NCBI RefSeq assembly: GCF_030145185.1
Contig: NZ_JAQYWB010000023.1
Span: forward strand, 1-64,000
DNA from: Desulfoluna sp.
GTDB lineage: Bacteria; Desulfobacterota; Desulfobacteria; Desulfobacterales; Desulfolunaceae
Length of the DNA stretch: 64,000 nucleotides
Direction of reading: 5' to 3'
Part shown: piece by piece, positions 53,764 to 62,058 of the stretch
How the letters are laid out: every line of letters begins with the position of its first letter
Numbering within the stretch: the stretch's first letter is position 1
Made by a program: the position numbers and the translations under genes
Notes under the pieces: model-generated
Told to the model about the DNA's origin: nothing
Seen by the model: only the letters and a program-made list of their open reading frames with translations
Database searches by the model: none

Positions 53764-54435
53764 TCAATCGGATATACACGTGGAGTGATCTTCAATATAT
53801 TCGGTAATCACTTTAAGCTGCATGGCTTCCAGTGCATCCACCGCCTTGCGCTTGTCCTTTCCGGCCACTCGAATGACGAGTTGATAGACCCCGTCGAGCC
53901 CCTTTTCAGGCCAGGTAATCAGACTGGTGATATTGATCCCTTCATCCCTCAGACGGCTTGTAATTTCGGCAATCCTGCCGAGTCGATTTCTGACAAGAAC
54001 GATAATTCGCTCGTTCTCTTCCCCCAGCCCAATGGCATCCATCAGCACGCCCATGACATCGGTCTTGGTGACGATGCCGACAGCATGATTGTCTTTCATC
54101 ACAGGCAGGGAGCTGATTTCATTGTCTCGTATGAGAAGAGCCGCTTCTTCCACAGTCGTGCCCGGGGTCACCGTGATGACATTTTTAATCATAATCATGC
54201 CCACCGTGACCTGATCCAGAAGATAATTCAGTTCATGGGTGCTGAAGGTTGTTGCCGGTGAGGCCAGGTTATACTTAACATCCCTGTCAGAAAGAATGCC
54301 CTTAAGATTGCCAGACTCATCGAGAACCACGAGATGCTCGATATGGTGTTCCTTCAGGAGATCCATGGCTTGCTTGATCGTCGTCTCAGGTTTAACCGTA
54401 ATCAGATTGGTGTGCATGATTCTGCCAACATACAT
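53764..54435 (-). CDS. CBS-CBS-ACT domain protein (AcuB-like)
   Basis: The 223-residue protein has two CBS domains (about 1-58 with IMHTNLITVKPETT, and about 75-135 with MIKNVITVTPGTTVEEAA) and a C-terminal ACT-type domain (about 143-212, RIIVLVRNRLGRIAEITSRL). CBS pairs bind adenylates and ACT domains bind amino acids, so it is probably a cytosolic metabolic sensor. The same layout is found in AcuB-type proteins linked to acetoin or CoA metabolism. It is upstream of the DUF4404-like gene and divergent from the branched-chain amino acid transporter, which might be what it senses. Confidence 0.85.
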   Translation of the reverse strand: MYVGRIMHTNLITVKPETTIKQAMDLLKEHHIEHLVVLDESGNLKGILSDRDVKYNLASPATTFSTHELNYLLDQVTVGMIMIKNVITVTPGTTVEEAALLIRDNEISSLPVMKDNHAVGIVTKTDVMGVLMDAIGLGEENERIIVLVRNRLGRIAEITSRLRDEGINITSLITWPEKGLDGVYQLVIRVAGKDKRKAVDALEAMQLKVITEYIEDHSTCISD

Positions 54436-54457
54436 AATAACTGCTCCCTCCTGATAA

Positions 54458-54517
54458 GAGTGGATTTTTCAAGATAAAGAGTGGACTTTCAAGATAAAGA
54501 CTGGATTTTCAAGGAAA
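54458..54517. repeat. Three-copy 20-base tandem repeat
   Basis: GAGTGGATTTTTCAAGATAAA, GAGTGGACTTTCAAGATAAA and GACTGGATTTTCAAGGAAA follow each other without gaps. They lie in the untranslated leader or promoter of the CBS-ACT gene (minus strand). Confidence 0.75.
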
Positions 54518-54842
54518 CACGAACGGAAAATGACTACAGGCGGCGTTCCCTCTCTAAGCCATACATTGCTTGTCTAAATCAAAAATTAAGAAATACAAAA
54601 CCTTTGTGAAAACATGTTACTATTTTAAACACAGGTCAACTACTTGCCATCGCAGGTATTCCCGAATCGGTCAAGTCTAAACCCCCACAGGCCCAGAAAA
54701 CAACGCTTTAAAAAAAAATGTTTTATCTCATAAATTTTAAAAAATGGTAACCCTTATAAATTAAAGCGTATGACGTTCCCCTGTCAAGTAAAACTCTATA
54801 ATTATAAAGTAAAAACGCTGAAATATTTACATATCACAAGGA

Positions 54843-54873
54843 TTGACCCCGCGCCGTTTCACGTAATTATAAT
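54843..54873 (+). promoter_or_regulatory. Predicted livK promoter
   Basis: TTGACC (54843-54848) and a perfect TATAAT (54868-54873) are separated by 19 bases, about 160 bases before livK. An overlapping second pair begins at TTGACT (54873). The wide spacing makes the call moderate. Confidence 0.4.
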
Positions 54874-55032
54874 TGACTTTTACGCAAAGGTTATATTATG
54901 AAAAAAGATTACTGAATCGCAAAGCCCCACTTTTCACTCGTCAGAAGAAATCCTCGGGGTGAACGTTTTCGTATGTTTATTTGCAGAAACAATTTTCGGT
55001 TGATCACTAATTTTTATTGAAAAGGGAAACAC

Positions 55033-56163
55033 ATGAAAAGGTTTCATACTTCTCTTACCGCAACGGTAATGTCGGTATTGTTCGCACTGTGTCTCACCGC
55101 TGGCCAGGTCTTTGCCGCTGACACCATCAAGCTTGGCGTCGCAGGCGCCCACAGTGGTGACCTCGCATCCTATGGCCTCCCCACGGTGAATGCCGCCAAA
55201 TTTGTCGTCGCAGACATCAATGCCGCCGGCGGCGTCCTCGGTAAGCAGGTGGAGTTGATCATCGAAGATGACGTCTGCAAACCCGAAGTGGCCACCAGCA
55301 CCGCCACCAAACTGGTCACCAGCGGCGTGGATATTGTCCTCGGCCATATCTGCAGCGGTGCCACCAAAGCAGCCATGGGAATCTACCACGGCGCAGGGCT
55401 CGTCTGCATCTCACCTTCCGCTACGGCCCCGGACCTGACCTTAAGTGGCGACTACCCCAACTTTTTTCGAACCATCGCCCACGACAAGGTGCAGGCAGAG
55501 CTTCAGGTAAAATTTGTCATCGAAAAACTCGGTGCCAAGAAAATCGCCATCCTTCACGACAAAGGGGATTACGGCAAAGGCGCGGCCTCCCTGGCCAAGC
55601 AGTTTGTTGAAGCCAACCCCAACGCCGAGGTGGTTTTATTTGAAGGGGTCACCTCCGGATCCGTCAGCTTCGGCCCCATCGTCCAGAAAGTGAAGCGCAG
55701 CCGTGCCGATGCCGTGATCTGGGGCGGATACCACTCCGACGCCTCCAAAATTATCCGCCAGATGAACAAAAAGAAGATGAAGGCCTTCTTTGTGGGTGCC
55801 GATGGCCTGAAGGACGAAACCTTCATTAAAGTGGCCGGAAAAGATGCCGAGGGTGTCTATGTGTCAGGTCCCATGGACTACTCGAAGAACCCCCTGGCCA
55901 TCAAAGCCAAAGAGCAGCATAAGAAAGCCTACGGCGATGACCCCGGCGCCTTCTACCTGGAAGCCTATGCGGCCACCCTGGCCATCCTCAATGCCGTTGA
56001 AAAAGCCGGAAGCACTGAATACGACGCTGTGGTCAAGGCGCTGATGACCGAATACGTAGAGACTCCCCTTGGCAAGATCCGCTTTGACGAAAAAGGCGAT
56101 CCCATCGGTGTGGGGTTCACCATGTACCAGGTCCGGAAGGGTCAGTTTGTTGAACTGAACTGA
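55033..56163 (+). CDS. livK: Branched-chain amino acid ABC transporter substrate-binding protein
   Basis: The 376-residue protein has a signal peptide (to about VFAAD) and the LivJ/LivK fold: IKLGVAGAHSGDLASYGLP, NAAKFVVADINAAGGVLGKQ, LVTSGVDIVLGHICSG. It binds Leu/Ile/Val-like substrates in the periplasm for the LivHMGF complex encoded next. AAGGG six bases upstream supports the start. A long hairpin directly after the gene separates it from livH and probably keeps it the most abundant product. Ligand specificity in this family is broad, so another amino acid or amide is possible. Confidence 0.92.
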   Translation: MKRFHTSLTATVMSVLFALCLTAGQVFAADTIKLGVAGAHSGDLASYGLPTVNAAKFVVADINAAGGVLGKQVELIIEDDVCKPEVATSTATKLVTSGVDIVLGHICSGATKAAMGIYHGAGLVCISPSATAPDLTLSGDYPNFFRTIAHDKVQAELQVKFVIEKLGAKKIAILHDKGDYGKGAASLAKQFVEANPNAEVVLFEGVTSGSVSFGPIVQKVKRSRADAVIWGGYHSDASKIIRQMNKKKMKAFFVGADGLKDETFIKVAGKDAEGVYVSGPMDYSKNPLAIKAKEQHKKAYGDDPGAFYLEAYAATLAILNAVEKAGSTEYDAVVKALMTEYVETPLGKIRFDEKGDPIGVGFTMYQVRKGQFVELN

Positions 56164-56192
56164 GACGGCCCCCGGGTATCTGACCGTTAACC

Positions 56193-56229
56193 AAACAGGG
56201 GCGAATCTCACTGAGATTCGCCCCTGTTT
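56193..56229 (+). terminator. Intercistronic hairpin after livK
   Basis: An 18-base perfect inverted repeat (56193-56210 with 56212-56229, centre AGGGGCGAATCTC) ends in GTTT. The T-tract is short, so it is probably a partial terminator or stabilising stem rather than a full stop. Confidence 0.75.
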
Positions 56230-56393
56230 CGCTGGAACGCCGAAGGCCTTGATTGAAGGCCGCTTGCCCCAAGGCGCGGGGCAGGCAGGAACCTGATATT
56301 TAAAACACATGATGCATTGCTTTATGCGGTGTGGGTCCCTGCCCCACCCCGCATCCGTAGATAAGCAGTACCGGCCATAAAAGGCCACTGGAG

Positions 56394-57311
56394 ATGGATA
56401 ATATGGAGCTGGAGTATTTCTTTGAACTCTTTTTGGGAGGCTTGGTGAAGGGCAGTATCTATGCCCTCATCGCCCTCGGTTACACCATGGTGTACGGCGT
56501 CGTTGAATTGATCAACTTTGCCCATGGAGAAATTTATATGCTGGGGGCCTACACCGCCCTCATTGTTGCAAGCGTCCTCACCGTCCTCGGATTTCCTCAG
56601 CTGGCCATCGTCGTCATGGCAGGACTTGCTGCGATTATCTGGGCCTCGGCCTACGGGTATACGGTGGAAAAAGTGGCCTACAAGCCCTTGAGAAAAGCCC
56701 CGAGACTCTCCCCACTTATCAGCGCCATCGGTATGTCCATCTTCCTTCAGAACTATGTCCTTTTGGCCCAGACAGACAAATTTCTCCCTTTCCCAGAGCT
56801 GATTCCTGAATTTGAGTTCTGGGAGCCCTATTCTCATATCATCGGCTCCCCGTCCCTGATGATCCTCGTCTCCACCGTCATCATTATGATGCTTCTTACC
56901 TACATTATTAAATACACCACCATGGGAAAAGCGATGCGAGCCACCGCCCAGGACCGCACCATGGCAATGCTGGTCGGTATCTCCGTCAACAAAGTGATCT
57001 CCTTCACCTTTGTGATCGGCTCCAGCCTGGCTGCCGTCGGCGGTGTCCTTGTGGCGTCACAAATGGGTCAGATCAACTTTTACATTGGTTTCATGGCAGG
57101 CATTAAAGCGTTTACCGCCGCTGTACTCGGAGGTATCGGCAGTATTCCCGGAGCTGTCCTCGGGGGGCTGGTCCTCGGCATGACCGAGAGCTTAGCCACC
57201 GGCTACATCTCAAGTGATTACGAAGATGTTTTCGCCTTTGCCTTGTTGGTCCTGATTCTCATTTTCAGGCCGGCCGGCCTTCTCGGTCGCAATACCACCC
57301 AAAAAGTTTAA
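56394..57311 (+). CDS. livH: Branched-chain amino acid ABC transporter permease LivH
   Basis: The 305-residue protein has about eight membrane segments with GSIYALIALGYTMVYGV near the N terminus and GKAMRATAQDRTMAMLVGI, the EAA-like loop contacting the ATPases. It forms the inner-membrane channel with LivM. The ATG at 56403, with GGAG ten bases upstream, is an equally likely start. It follows the livK hairpin by about 165 bases. Confidence 0.93.
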   Translation: MDNMELEYFFELFLGGLVKGSIYALIALGYTMVYGVVELINFAHGEIYMLGAYTALIVASVLTVLGFPQLAIVVMAGLAAIIWASAYGYTVEKVAYKPLRKAPRLSPLISAIGMSIFLQNYVLLAQTDKFLPFPELIPEFEFWEPYSHIIGSPSLMILVSTVIIMMLLTYIIKYTTMGKAMRATAQDRTMAMLVGISVNKVISFTFVIGSSLAAVGGVLVASQMGQINFYIGFMAGIKAFTAAVLGGIGSIPGAVLGGLVLGMTESLATGYISSDYEDVFAFALLVLILIFRPAGLLGRNTTQKV

Positions 57312-57361
57312 CCGGACTCGACTCGGAACGTTTTTGACCGGGCACCCCCGGAACCGCAACC

Positions 57362-58633
57362 ATGGATACAGGTATCCCGATGTTCAAGTTATCTGAAATA
57401 AAGAAATCGCTCGTCGTCGCCCTCTGGTTTATCTTTCTCACCTTTCCCATCATGGTGATCAAGGTAAACACCATTGAAAATTTTATCGCCTGGCGTTGGC
57501 GAAACATGTTTATGATCGGCATCTGCAGCTTTGTCATTTCCCTTGTCTGGCGCTACTTTCAAGAAAATGAAGCGTCTGGCCAGAGAATCCTCTCGCTGTT
57601 CACCCAGATCCCCCTGGTAAAACGCCTTAAAGGGATGTCCGTCTCGGAGCGTCCCACACAAGACGGGGTGATCCGAGAGTCCAACCCCATGATTCAGCGC
57701 ATCTTTTATACCCTGCTCATCGTGATGGCTCTCCTCTTCCCCTTTGTCAATGACTACCAGACCACTATCCTCACCACGGCTCTTATGTATGTGATCCTCG
57801 GCCTGGGCCTCAATATTGCTGTGGGGTTGGCCGGGCTCCTGCATTTGGGTTATGTGGCCTTCTATGCGGTGGGCGCATACACCTATGCCATCCTGAACAT
57901 GCATTACGGTGTCGGCTTCTGGGTCGCCCTTCCCCTAGGTGGACTTCTCGCCACCCTTTTCGGCATTGCCTTGGGAATTCCCGTCCTTCGCCTGCGTGGG
58001 GACTACCTGGCCATCGTGACCCTGGGGTTCGGGGAGATCACCCGCATTACCCTGGAAAACTGGGATGCTCTCACCCAGGGCCCCAGCGGTATCGCCCAGA
58101 TCCCCAAGCCGGGTCTCTTCGGAATGGAGCTCACCACCCAGCAGGGGATCATGTATGTCTATTATCTTGCGGTGGCCCTTGCCATCCTCACCGTGTTCTG
58201 CACCTATAGACTTCAAAACTCTCGCATAGGCCGGGCGCTGATGGCCATGCGTGAAGACGAGATCGCCTCCCAGGCCATGGGCATCAACATTGCCCGCACC
58301 AAGCTCACCGCCTTTGCCTTGAGCGCCTCTTTTGCCGGAATGGCCGGGGTTCTGTTTGCCGCAAAAACCGGTTTTATCAACCCCCAGAGTTTTACCTTCA
58401 TGGAATCGGCCATTATCCTCTCCATCGTGGTTCTGGGCGGAATGGGCTCTATTTTAGGGGTCATCATCGGTGCCCTGATTCTCATCCTCCTGCCCGAATA
58501 CTTGCGGGAGGTGGGCAACTATCGCATGCTGCTGTTCGGTGCCAGCATGGTCATCATGATGATCTTCCGCCCCCAGGGAATTATCTCCAACGTGCGCAAA
58601 GTGTATAAAATCGACCAGGGAGGGCAGAAGTAA
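57362..58633 (+). CDS. livM: Branched-chain amino acid ABC transporter permease LivM
   Basis: The 423-residue protein has an extended N-terminal region with three membrane segments and a charged loop (about 70-105), then the LivM core: GLGLNIAVGLAGLLHLGYVAFYAVGAYTYA, GDYLAIVTLGFGEI and SRIGRALMAMREDEIASQAM. It partners LivH. An in-frame ATG at 57380, with AGG eight bases upstream, may be the true start. It is one base from livG. Confidence 0.94.
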   Translation: MDTGIPMFKLSEIKKSLVVALWFIFLTFPIMVIKVNTIENFIAWRWRNMFMIGICSFVISLVWRYFQENEASGQRILSLFTQIPLVKRLKGMSVSERPTQDGVIRESNPMIQRIFYTLLIVMALLFPFVNDYQTTILTTALMYVILGLGLNIAVGLAGLLHLGYVAFYAVGAYTYAILNMHYGVGFWVALPLGGLLATLFGIALGIPVLRLRGDYLAIVTLGFGEITRITLENWDALTQGPSGIAQIPKPGLFGMELTTQQGIMYVYYLAVALAILTVFCTYRLQNSRIGRALMAMREDEIASQAMGINIARTKLTAFALSASFAGMAGVLFAAKTGFINPQSFTFMESAIILSIVVLGGMGSILGVIIGALILILLPEYLREVGNYRMLLFGASMVIMMIFRPQGIISNVRKVYKIDQGGQK

Positions 58634-58634
58634 C

Positions 58635-59432
58635 ATGACGACCGAAACCATCTTAGACGTCAAGAAGCTCACCATGGACTTTGGAGGTCTCCGCGCCTTG
58701 AACCATGTGGACCTCACCATTCAAAAGGGTGAGATCGTTGCCCTGATCGGACCGAACGGTGCGGGAAAAACCACCTTTTTCAACTGTGTCACAGGGATCT
58801 ACACCCCCACCGGTGGAGAGATATTTCTGGGGGGTACCGGGAAAAAACCGATCCGCCTGAACGGAATCAAACCCAACCGCATTGCAGATCTCGGCATGAC
58901 CCGTACCTTTCAAAACATCCGCCTCTTTCAGAACATGACCGTCCTGGAAAACGTGATGATTGGTCGTCACATCAGAACCCAAGCCGGTATCTTCAGTGCC
59001 CTGACACGGCTTCCTTCGGCCCGGAAAGAAGAAAAAAAGACCATCGACGACGCATACAATCTCCTGGAAAAAGTGGATCTGGCAGATTGGGCCAACGAAT
59101 TCGCAAAGAACCTCCCTTACGGAGACCAGAGGCGTCTTGAGATTGCCCGCGCCATGGCCACCGACCCGGTCCTTCTTCTTCTCGACGAACCCGCCGCAGG
59201 GATGAACCCCCAGGAAACCCAGAGGCTCGACGCCTTGATCCGTAAAATACGGGATGAAGAGGGGATTACCATTCTCCTTATCGAACACGACATGAAGCTG
59301 GTCATGAACCTCTCCGAGCGCATCTACGTCATGGACTACGGAAGTGGAATCGCCACGGGTACCCCCATGGACATCAAGAACAACCCGGCCGTCATTAAGG
59401 CTTATCTCGGAGAAGAGGTCATCGATGCTTAA
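58635..59432 (+). CDS. livG: Branched-chain amino acid ABC transporter ATP-binding protein LivG
   Basis: The 265-residue ABC protein has Walker A GPNGAGKTTFFN, the Liv-type insert VLENVMIGRHIRTQ, the signature-like LPYGDQRRLEIARAMA, Walker B LLLLDEPAAGMN and the switch IEHDM. LPYGDQRR in place of LSGGQ is usual in LivG. It powers import through LivHM together with LivF. Its end overlaps the livF start by eight bases. Confidence 0.95.
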   Translation: MTTETILDVKKLTMDFGGLRALNHVDLTIQKGEIVALIGPNGAGKTTFFNCVTGIYTPTGGEIFLGGTGKKPIRLNGIKPNRIADLGMTRTFQNIRLFQNMTVLENVMIGRHIRTQAGIFSALTRLPSARKEEKKTIDDAYNLLEKVDLADWANEFAKNLPYGDQRRLEIARAMATDPVLLLLDEPAAGMNPQETQRLDALIRKIRDEEGITILLIEHDMKLVMNLSERIYVMDYGSGIATGTPMDIKNNPAVIKAYLGEEVIDA

Positions 59433-60132
59433 ACTCAGCCATGTAAATACCTTTTATGGAAACATTCAGGCCCTGAAAGGGCTCTCCATCGAGATCAACG
59501 AAGGCGAAATTATCACCCTCATCGGGGCCAACGGGGCGGGGAAAACCACCACCCTCATGTCCATCTCCGGCGTGGTCCCCCCCCGATCCGGTGAGATCAT
59601 CTTCGACGGCGTCCCCATCCACGCCATGAGCCCTGAAAAAATTGTCAAAATGGGTCTGTGTCAAGTGCCTGAAGGACGACGCATCTTCCCGCAGTTAACC
59701 ATCCTTGAAAATCTCGACATGGGTGCCTACCTTCGCGAAGACAAAGACGGGGTGCAACAGGATCTTGACTATGTCATGGATCTTTTTCCCATCCTCAAAG
59801 AACGGCGAAATCAGGCCGGAGGAACCCTCTCCGGGGGGGAACAGCAAATGCTCGCCATCTCCCGAGCGCTCATGGCACGGCCACGGCTTCTCCTGCTGGA
59901 CGAGCCCTCCCTGGGCCTGGCCCCCCTCATCATTCGTCAGATTTTTGATATCATTGCACGGATCAACAAAGAGAACGGGACCACCATCTTTCTCGTGGAA
60001 CAAAACGCCAACCTCGCTCTGAAATCCGCTCACCGAGGCTATGTCATGGAGAACGGGGTGGTCACGCTTTCTGACACCGCTGAAAATCTTCTGGCGAACG
60101 AAGAGGTCAAAAAAGCCTACCTCGGAATCTAA
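59425..60132 (+). CDS. livF: Branched-chain amino acid ABC transporter ATP-binding protein LivF
   Basis: From MLKLSHVNTFYGNIQALKG the protein has 235 residues, the normal LivF length. It has Walker A GANGAGKTTTL, the LivF segment CQVPEGRRIFPQLTILENL, signature LSGGEQQMLAISRALM and Walker B LLLLDEPSLGLAP. The start inside the livG end (eight-base overlap) points to coupled translation. It completes the livKHMGF operon. Confidence 0.95.
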   Translation: MLKLSHVNTFYGNIQALKGLSIEINEGEIITLIGANGAGKTTTLMSISGVVPPRSGEIIFDGVPIHAMSPEKIVKMGLCQVPEGRRIFPQLTILENLDMGAYLREDKDGVQQDLDYVMDLFPILKERRNQAGGTLSGGEQQMLAISRALMARPRLLLLDEPSLGLAPLIIRQIFDIIARINKENGTTIFLVEQNANLALKSAHRGYVMENGVVTLSDTAENLLANEEVKKAYLGI

Positions 60133-60144
60133 GGCAAAACGAAT

Positions 60145-60194
60145 AAAAAAAAGGACGTTTTTACCACGATGCCCGGTAAAAACGTCCCTCTTTT
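60145..60194. terminator. Bidirectional terminator between livF and the PilZ-like gene
   Basis: GGACGTTTTTACC (60153-60165) pairs perfectly with GGTAAAAACGTCC (60175-60187). On the minus strand the stem is followed by eight Ts, serving the PilZ-like gene, and on the plus strand by CTCTTTTAT, serving livF. Confidence 0.88.
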
Positions 60195-60215
60195 ATCGAT
60201 GAGAAAGGCTCTTTG

Positions 60216-60674
60216 TTATTGTATGGAGATGACCTCTTTTAGATGAATCACATGGTCGATCTGATCTTTTGAGACCTCGTTTAAGGCAAGGAGCCGCACC
60301 TTGCAGAGACGCTTGATCGCTTTTCCATTTTCTTCCTGATCCAATGGGGTATCGGAGATCACTTTAAAGGGGAGATTGTCGGCCAGAAACCCGCGACCGA
60401 GCACCACAATTTCAGCGCTGGAGAAGACTCCAGGTTCAAGGGCTGCGCCACTGAAATAGAAGAAACTCATGGACGTATATCCGATGGAGAACACTTGGCA
60501 AATCTGAGGAGCCAGTTCCGGAATCACAGCATACACACCCTCTGAAAACCATGCCACCCCCTGCTGCACCCTTTTATCACGCTGAATCCCCTGAGAGACG
60601 TTTTCGCTTTTCTGACGCATGAGGCATCGGTGGCACATGGTGACATCCAGGTGGCGTTCCTTCTGCTGCATCAT
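60216..60674 (-). CDS. PilZ-like domain protein
   Basis: The 152-residue protein starts at MMQQKERHL, with GGAGG five bases upstream of the ATG at 60674. The body has PilZ character: an RDKRV-like basic motif, VFSIGYTSMSFFYFSG in place of the D/N-x-S-x-x-G loop, a LPFKVISDTP strand, and KRLCKVRLLALNEVSKDQIDHVI, the usual closing strand and helix. PilZ domains bind cyclic di-GMP, but the RxxxR and DxSxxG residues are degenerate here, so binding is doubtful. It has its own terminator and is not in an operon. Confidence 0.65.
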   Translation of the reverse strand: MMQQKERHLDVTMCHRCLMRQKSENVSQGIQRDKRVQQGVAWFSEGVYAVIPELAPQICQVFSIGYTSMSFFYFSGAALEPGVFSSAEIVVLGRGFLADNLPFKVISDTPLDQEENGKAIKRLCKVRLLALNEVSKDQIDHVIHLKEVISIQ

Positions 60675-61058
60675 AATAACCTCCATCATTTCGGCATGCT
60701 GGGTTCAGGTGTAAGGTAGCTGAGATCGCAACGGGAATCGATCCGTCGGCCCTATCCGTCAGAATGAGCGACGCAAGCGGACTTCGATTCTCAACAGAGC
60801 GAGGTGCCTTAAAAATTGCGTTCTTTGCCATGACTTGTGTTTACTTCAGCGTGGGCTCCATAATATTTTGGAGGTGGCTCTTTGTCTATAGAGACAACCG
60901 ATCATTTTCATGGGGCATTCCCCTATAGGGAACTATAGAAGGTCAGGCCCCTCGGGATTTTCTCACCAGATTGCTCTCTCTTAATTCAGGAAAGGTTCCC
61001 GAATGGCTTATTTTCTGAGGGGCACCTCCACGCCCCTTGAATATGAATGCACGCGACC
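60675..61058. other. Divergent intergenic region with clustered palindromes
   Basis: No gene is supported. TTGTCT-atag-AGACAA (60882-60897), GGGGCATTCCCC (60912-60923) and CCCTATAGGG (60921-60930) lie within 50 bases, and CTATAG occurs three times between 60886 and 60938. AGGGGC/GCCCCT (61018-61037) forms another stem. These could be operators or an untranslated structured RNA. Confidence 0.45.
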
Positions 61059-61076
61059 CATGAAATATCCGGGTGA
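61059..61076. repeat. Dispersed repeat copy F
   Basis: CATGAAATATCCGGGTGA matches the core of the dispersed family. It lies about 85 bases upstream of the methyltransferase start. Confidence 0.65.
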
Positions 61077-61160
61077 GCCTCCATGCCTCCAGCTGGCGTA
61101 AACGTTCCGCTCGGTCCGATCTCTTTTAAACATGATCACTTCAATATAAAGGGGATGCAG

Positions 61161-61961
61161 ATGCGCATCGTTTCTGACAACTTTCAACTGGTCCGCCCAA
61201 CCCTGCACGAGGCGGCCGTTCAAAAAAAAGCCCCGCCCATCATTGACGTAATCAACCGACTGATCACCTCAGGCAGCGATGCCATTGATCTGAACATCGG
61301 CCCCCTCGGCAAGGAGAGCCCTACGGTCATCCCCTATCTTATGGATGTGGTACGTGGCGTCACCGCCCTCCCCCTTTTTATCGACTCCCCCAACGCGGAG
61401 ATGGCGCGTCTTGCCTTAGCTTCGGGGCACGCCGGGATTCACGTCAACGGTTTCTCTCTTCAGCCCTCCCGATTGACCCCCTTTCTCTCCCTGATGGCGC
61501 AGTATGAAGCCTCTCATTTCGTGGGATACCTTCTCTCCGAAGAGGGCGCCGTCCCCACGGCCCATGACGGGCGACTTCAAACGGCTACCACCCTCATAAC
61601 CGCGGTAGAGGCTAAAGGGGAGGGCCTGATGGACCGCCTCATTATCGATCCGGTGGTGGTCCCTTTGAGTTGGGACGACGGGACCTTTCATGCACTTGAA
61701 GTCGTTCGGACCCTGCGGGCTCTTCCCGATCTCGCAGGCCGGCGCGTCCAGAGCATGGCCGGACTCTCCAACCTCACCAGTGGCCCTGTACCTCGTCAGA
61801 AAGGAGAGCTGATGGAACAGGCCTACATCCCCCTTCTGGCCGAGGCCGGACTGGATTACATCCTGATGAATACAAACCGAAGAAAAAGCGTTCTGGGCGT
61901 CCACGCCGCAAACCTTCTGACCGGCGGCCTCCCCTTCTCCTGGGAGGCCCTGACCATTTAA
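61161..61961 (+). CDS. Pterin-dependent methyltransferase (DHPS-like)
   Basis: From MRIVSDNFQLVRPTLHEAAV the protein has 266 residues; AAGGGG six bases upstream supports this ATG over an ORF extension starting at 61083. It has the TIM-barrel pterin-binding features GSDAIDLNIGP, LFIDSPNAEMA, DRLIIDPVVVPL and SMAGLSNLTSGP, close to methyltetrahydrofolate:corrinoid methyltransferases such as AcsE and MtgA rather than to folate-synthesis DHPS. It probably moves a methyl group between tetrahydrofolate and a corrinoid protein in C1 metabolism. No corrinoid protein is encoded nearby. A hairpin follows the gene. Confidence 0.82.
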   Translation: MRIVSDNFQLVRPTLHEAAVQKKAPPIIDVINRLITSGSDAIDLNIGPLGKESPTVIPYLMDVVRGVTALPLFIDSPNAEMARLALASGHAGIHVNGFSLQPSRLTPFLSLMAQYEASHFVGYLLSEEGAVPTAHDGRLQTATTLITAVEAKGEGLMDRLIIDPVVVPLSWDDGTFHALEVVRTLRALPDLAGRRVQSMAGLSNLTSGPVPRQKGELMEQAYIPLLAEAGLDYILMNTNRRKSVLGVHAANLLTGGLPFSWEALTI

Positions 61962-61968
61962 AAAACAA

Positions 61969-62003
61969 AACGCGTCGCAAAGAGCTCCTCTTCACGACGC
62001 GTT
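61969..62003 (+). terminator. Terminator of the methyltransferase gene
   Basis: AACGCGTCG (61969-61977) pairs with CGACGCGTT (61995-62003), and the inner AAGAG/CTCTT can extend the stem. The downstream tract is only moderately T-rich. It may also serve the convergent minus-strand CoA ligase. Confidence 0.7.
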
Positions 62004-62058
62004 ATTCGTTTATTTGTAACTATTCAGCCCCAGAAAAAGCCTCCAGCGCATGCACGCC

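Larger units (their letters stand above)
54436..55032. other. AT-rich divergent region between the CBS-ACT gene and livK
   Basis: About 600 bases carry no gene that I can support. It contains a 20-base tandem repeat next to the CBS-ACT start, a long AT-rich middle (54580-54840) and the predicted livK promoter. The size and AT content suggest several regulatory sites. Confidence 0.5.

Noticed and set aside
60577-60831. 84-codon minus-strand frame overlapping the PilZ-like gene start
   Set aside because: No ribosome binding site, and it overlaps a better-supported gene in another frame.
60921-60940. Resemblance of CCCTATAGGGA to a phage-type promoter start
   Set aside because: Only the CTATAGGGA part matches; the upstream promoter sequence is absent and no phage gene is present.
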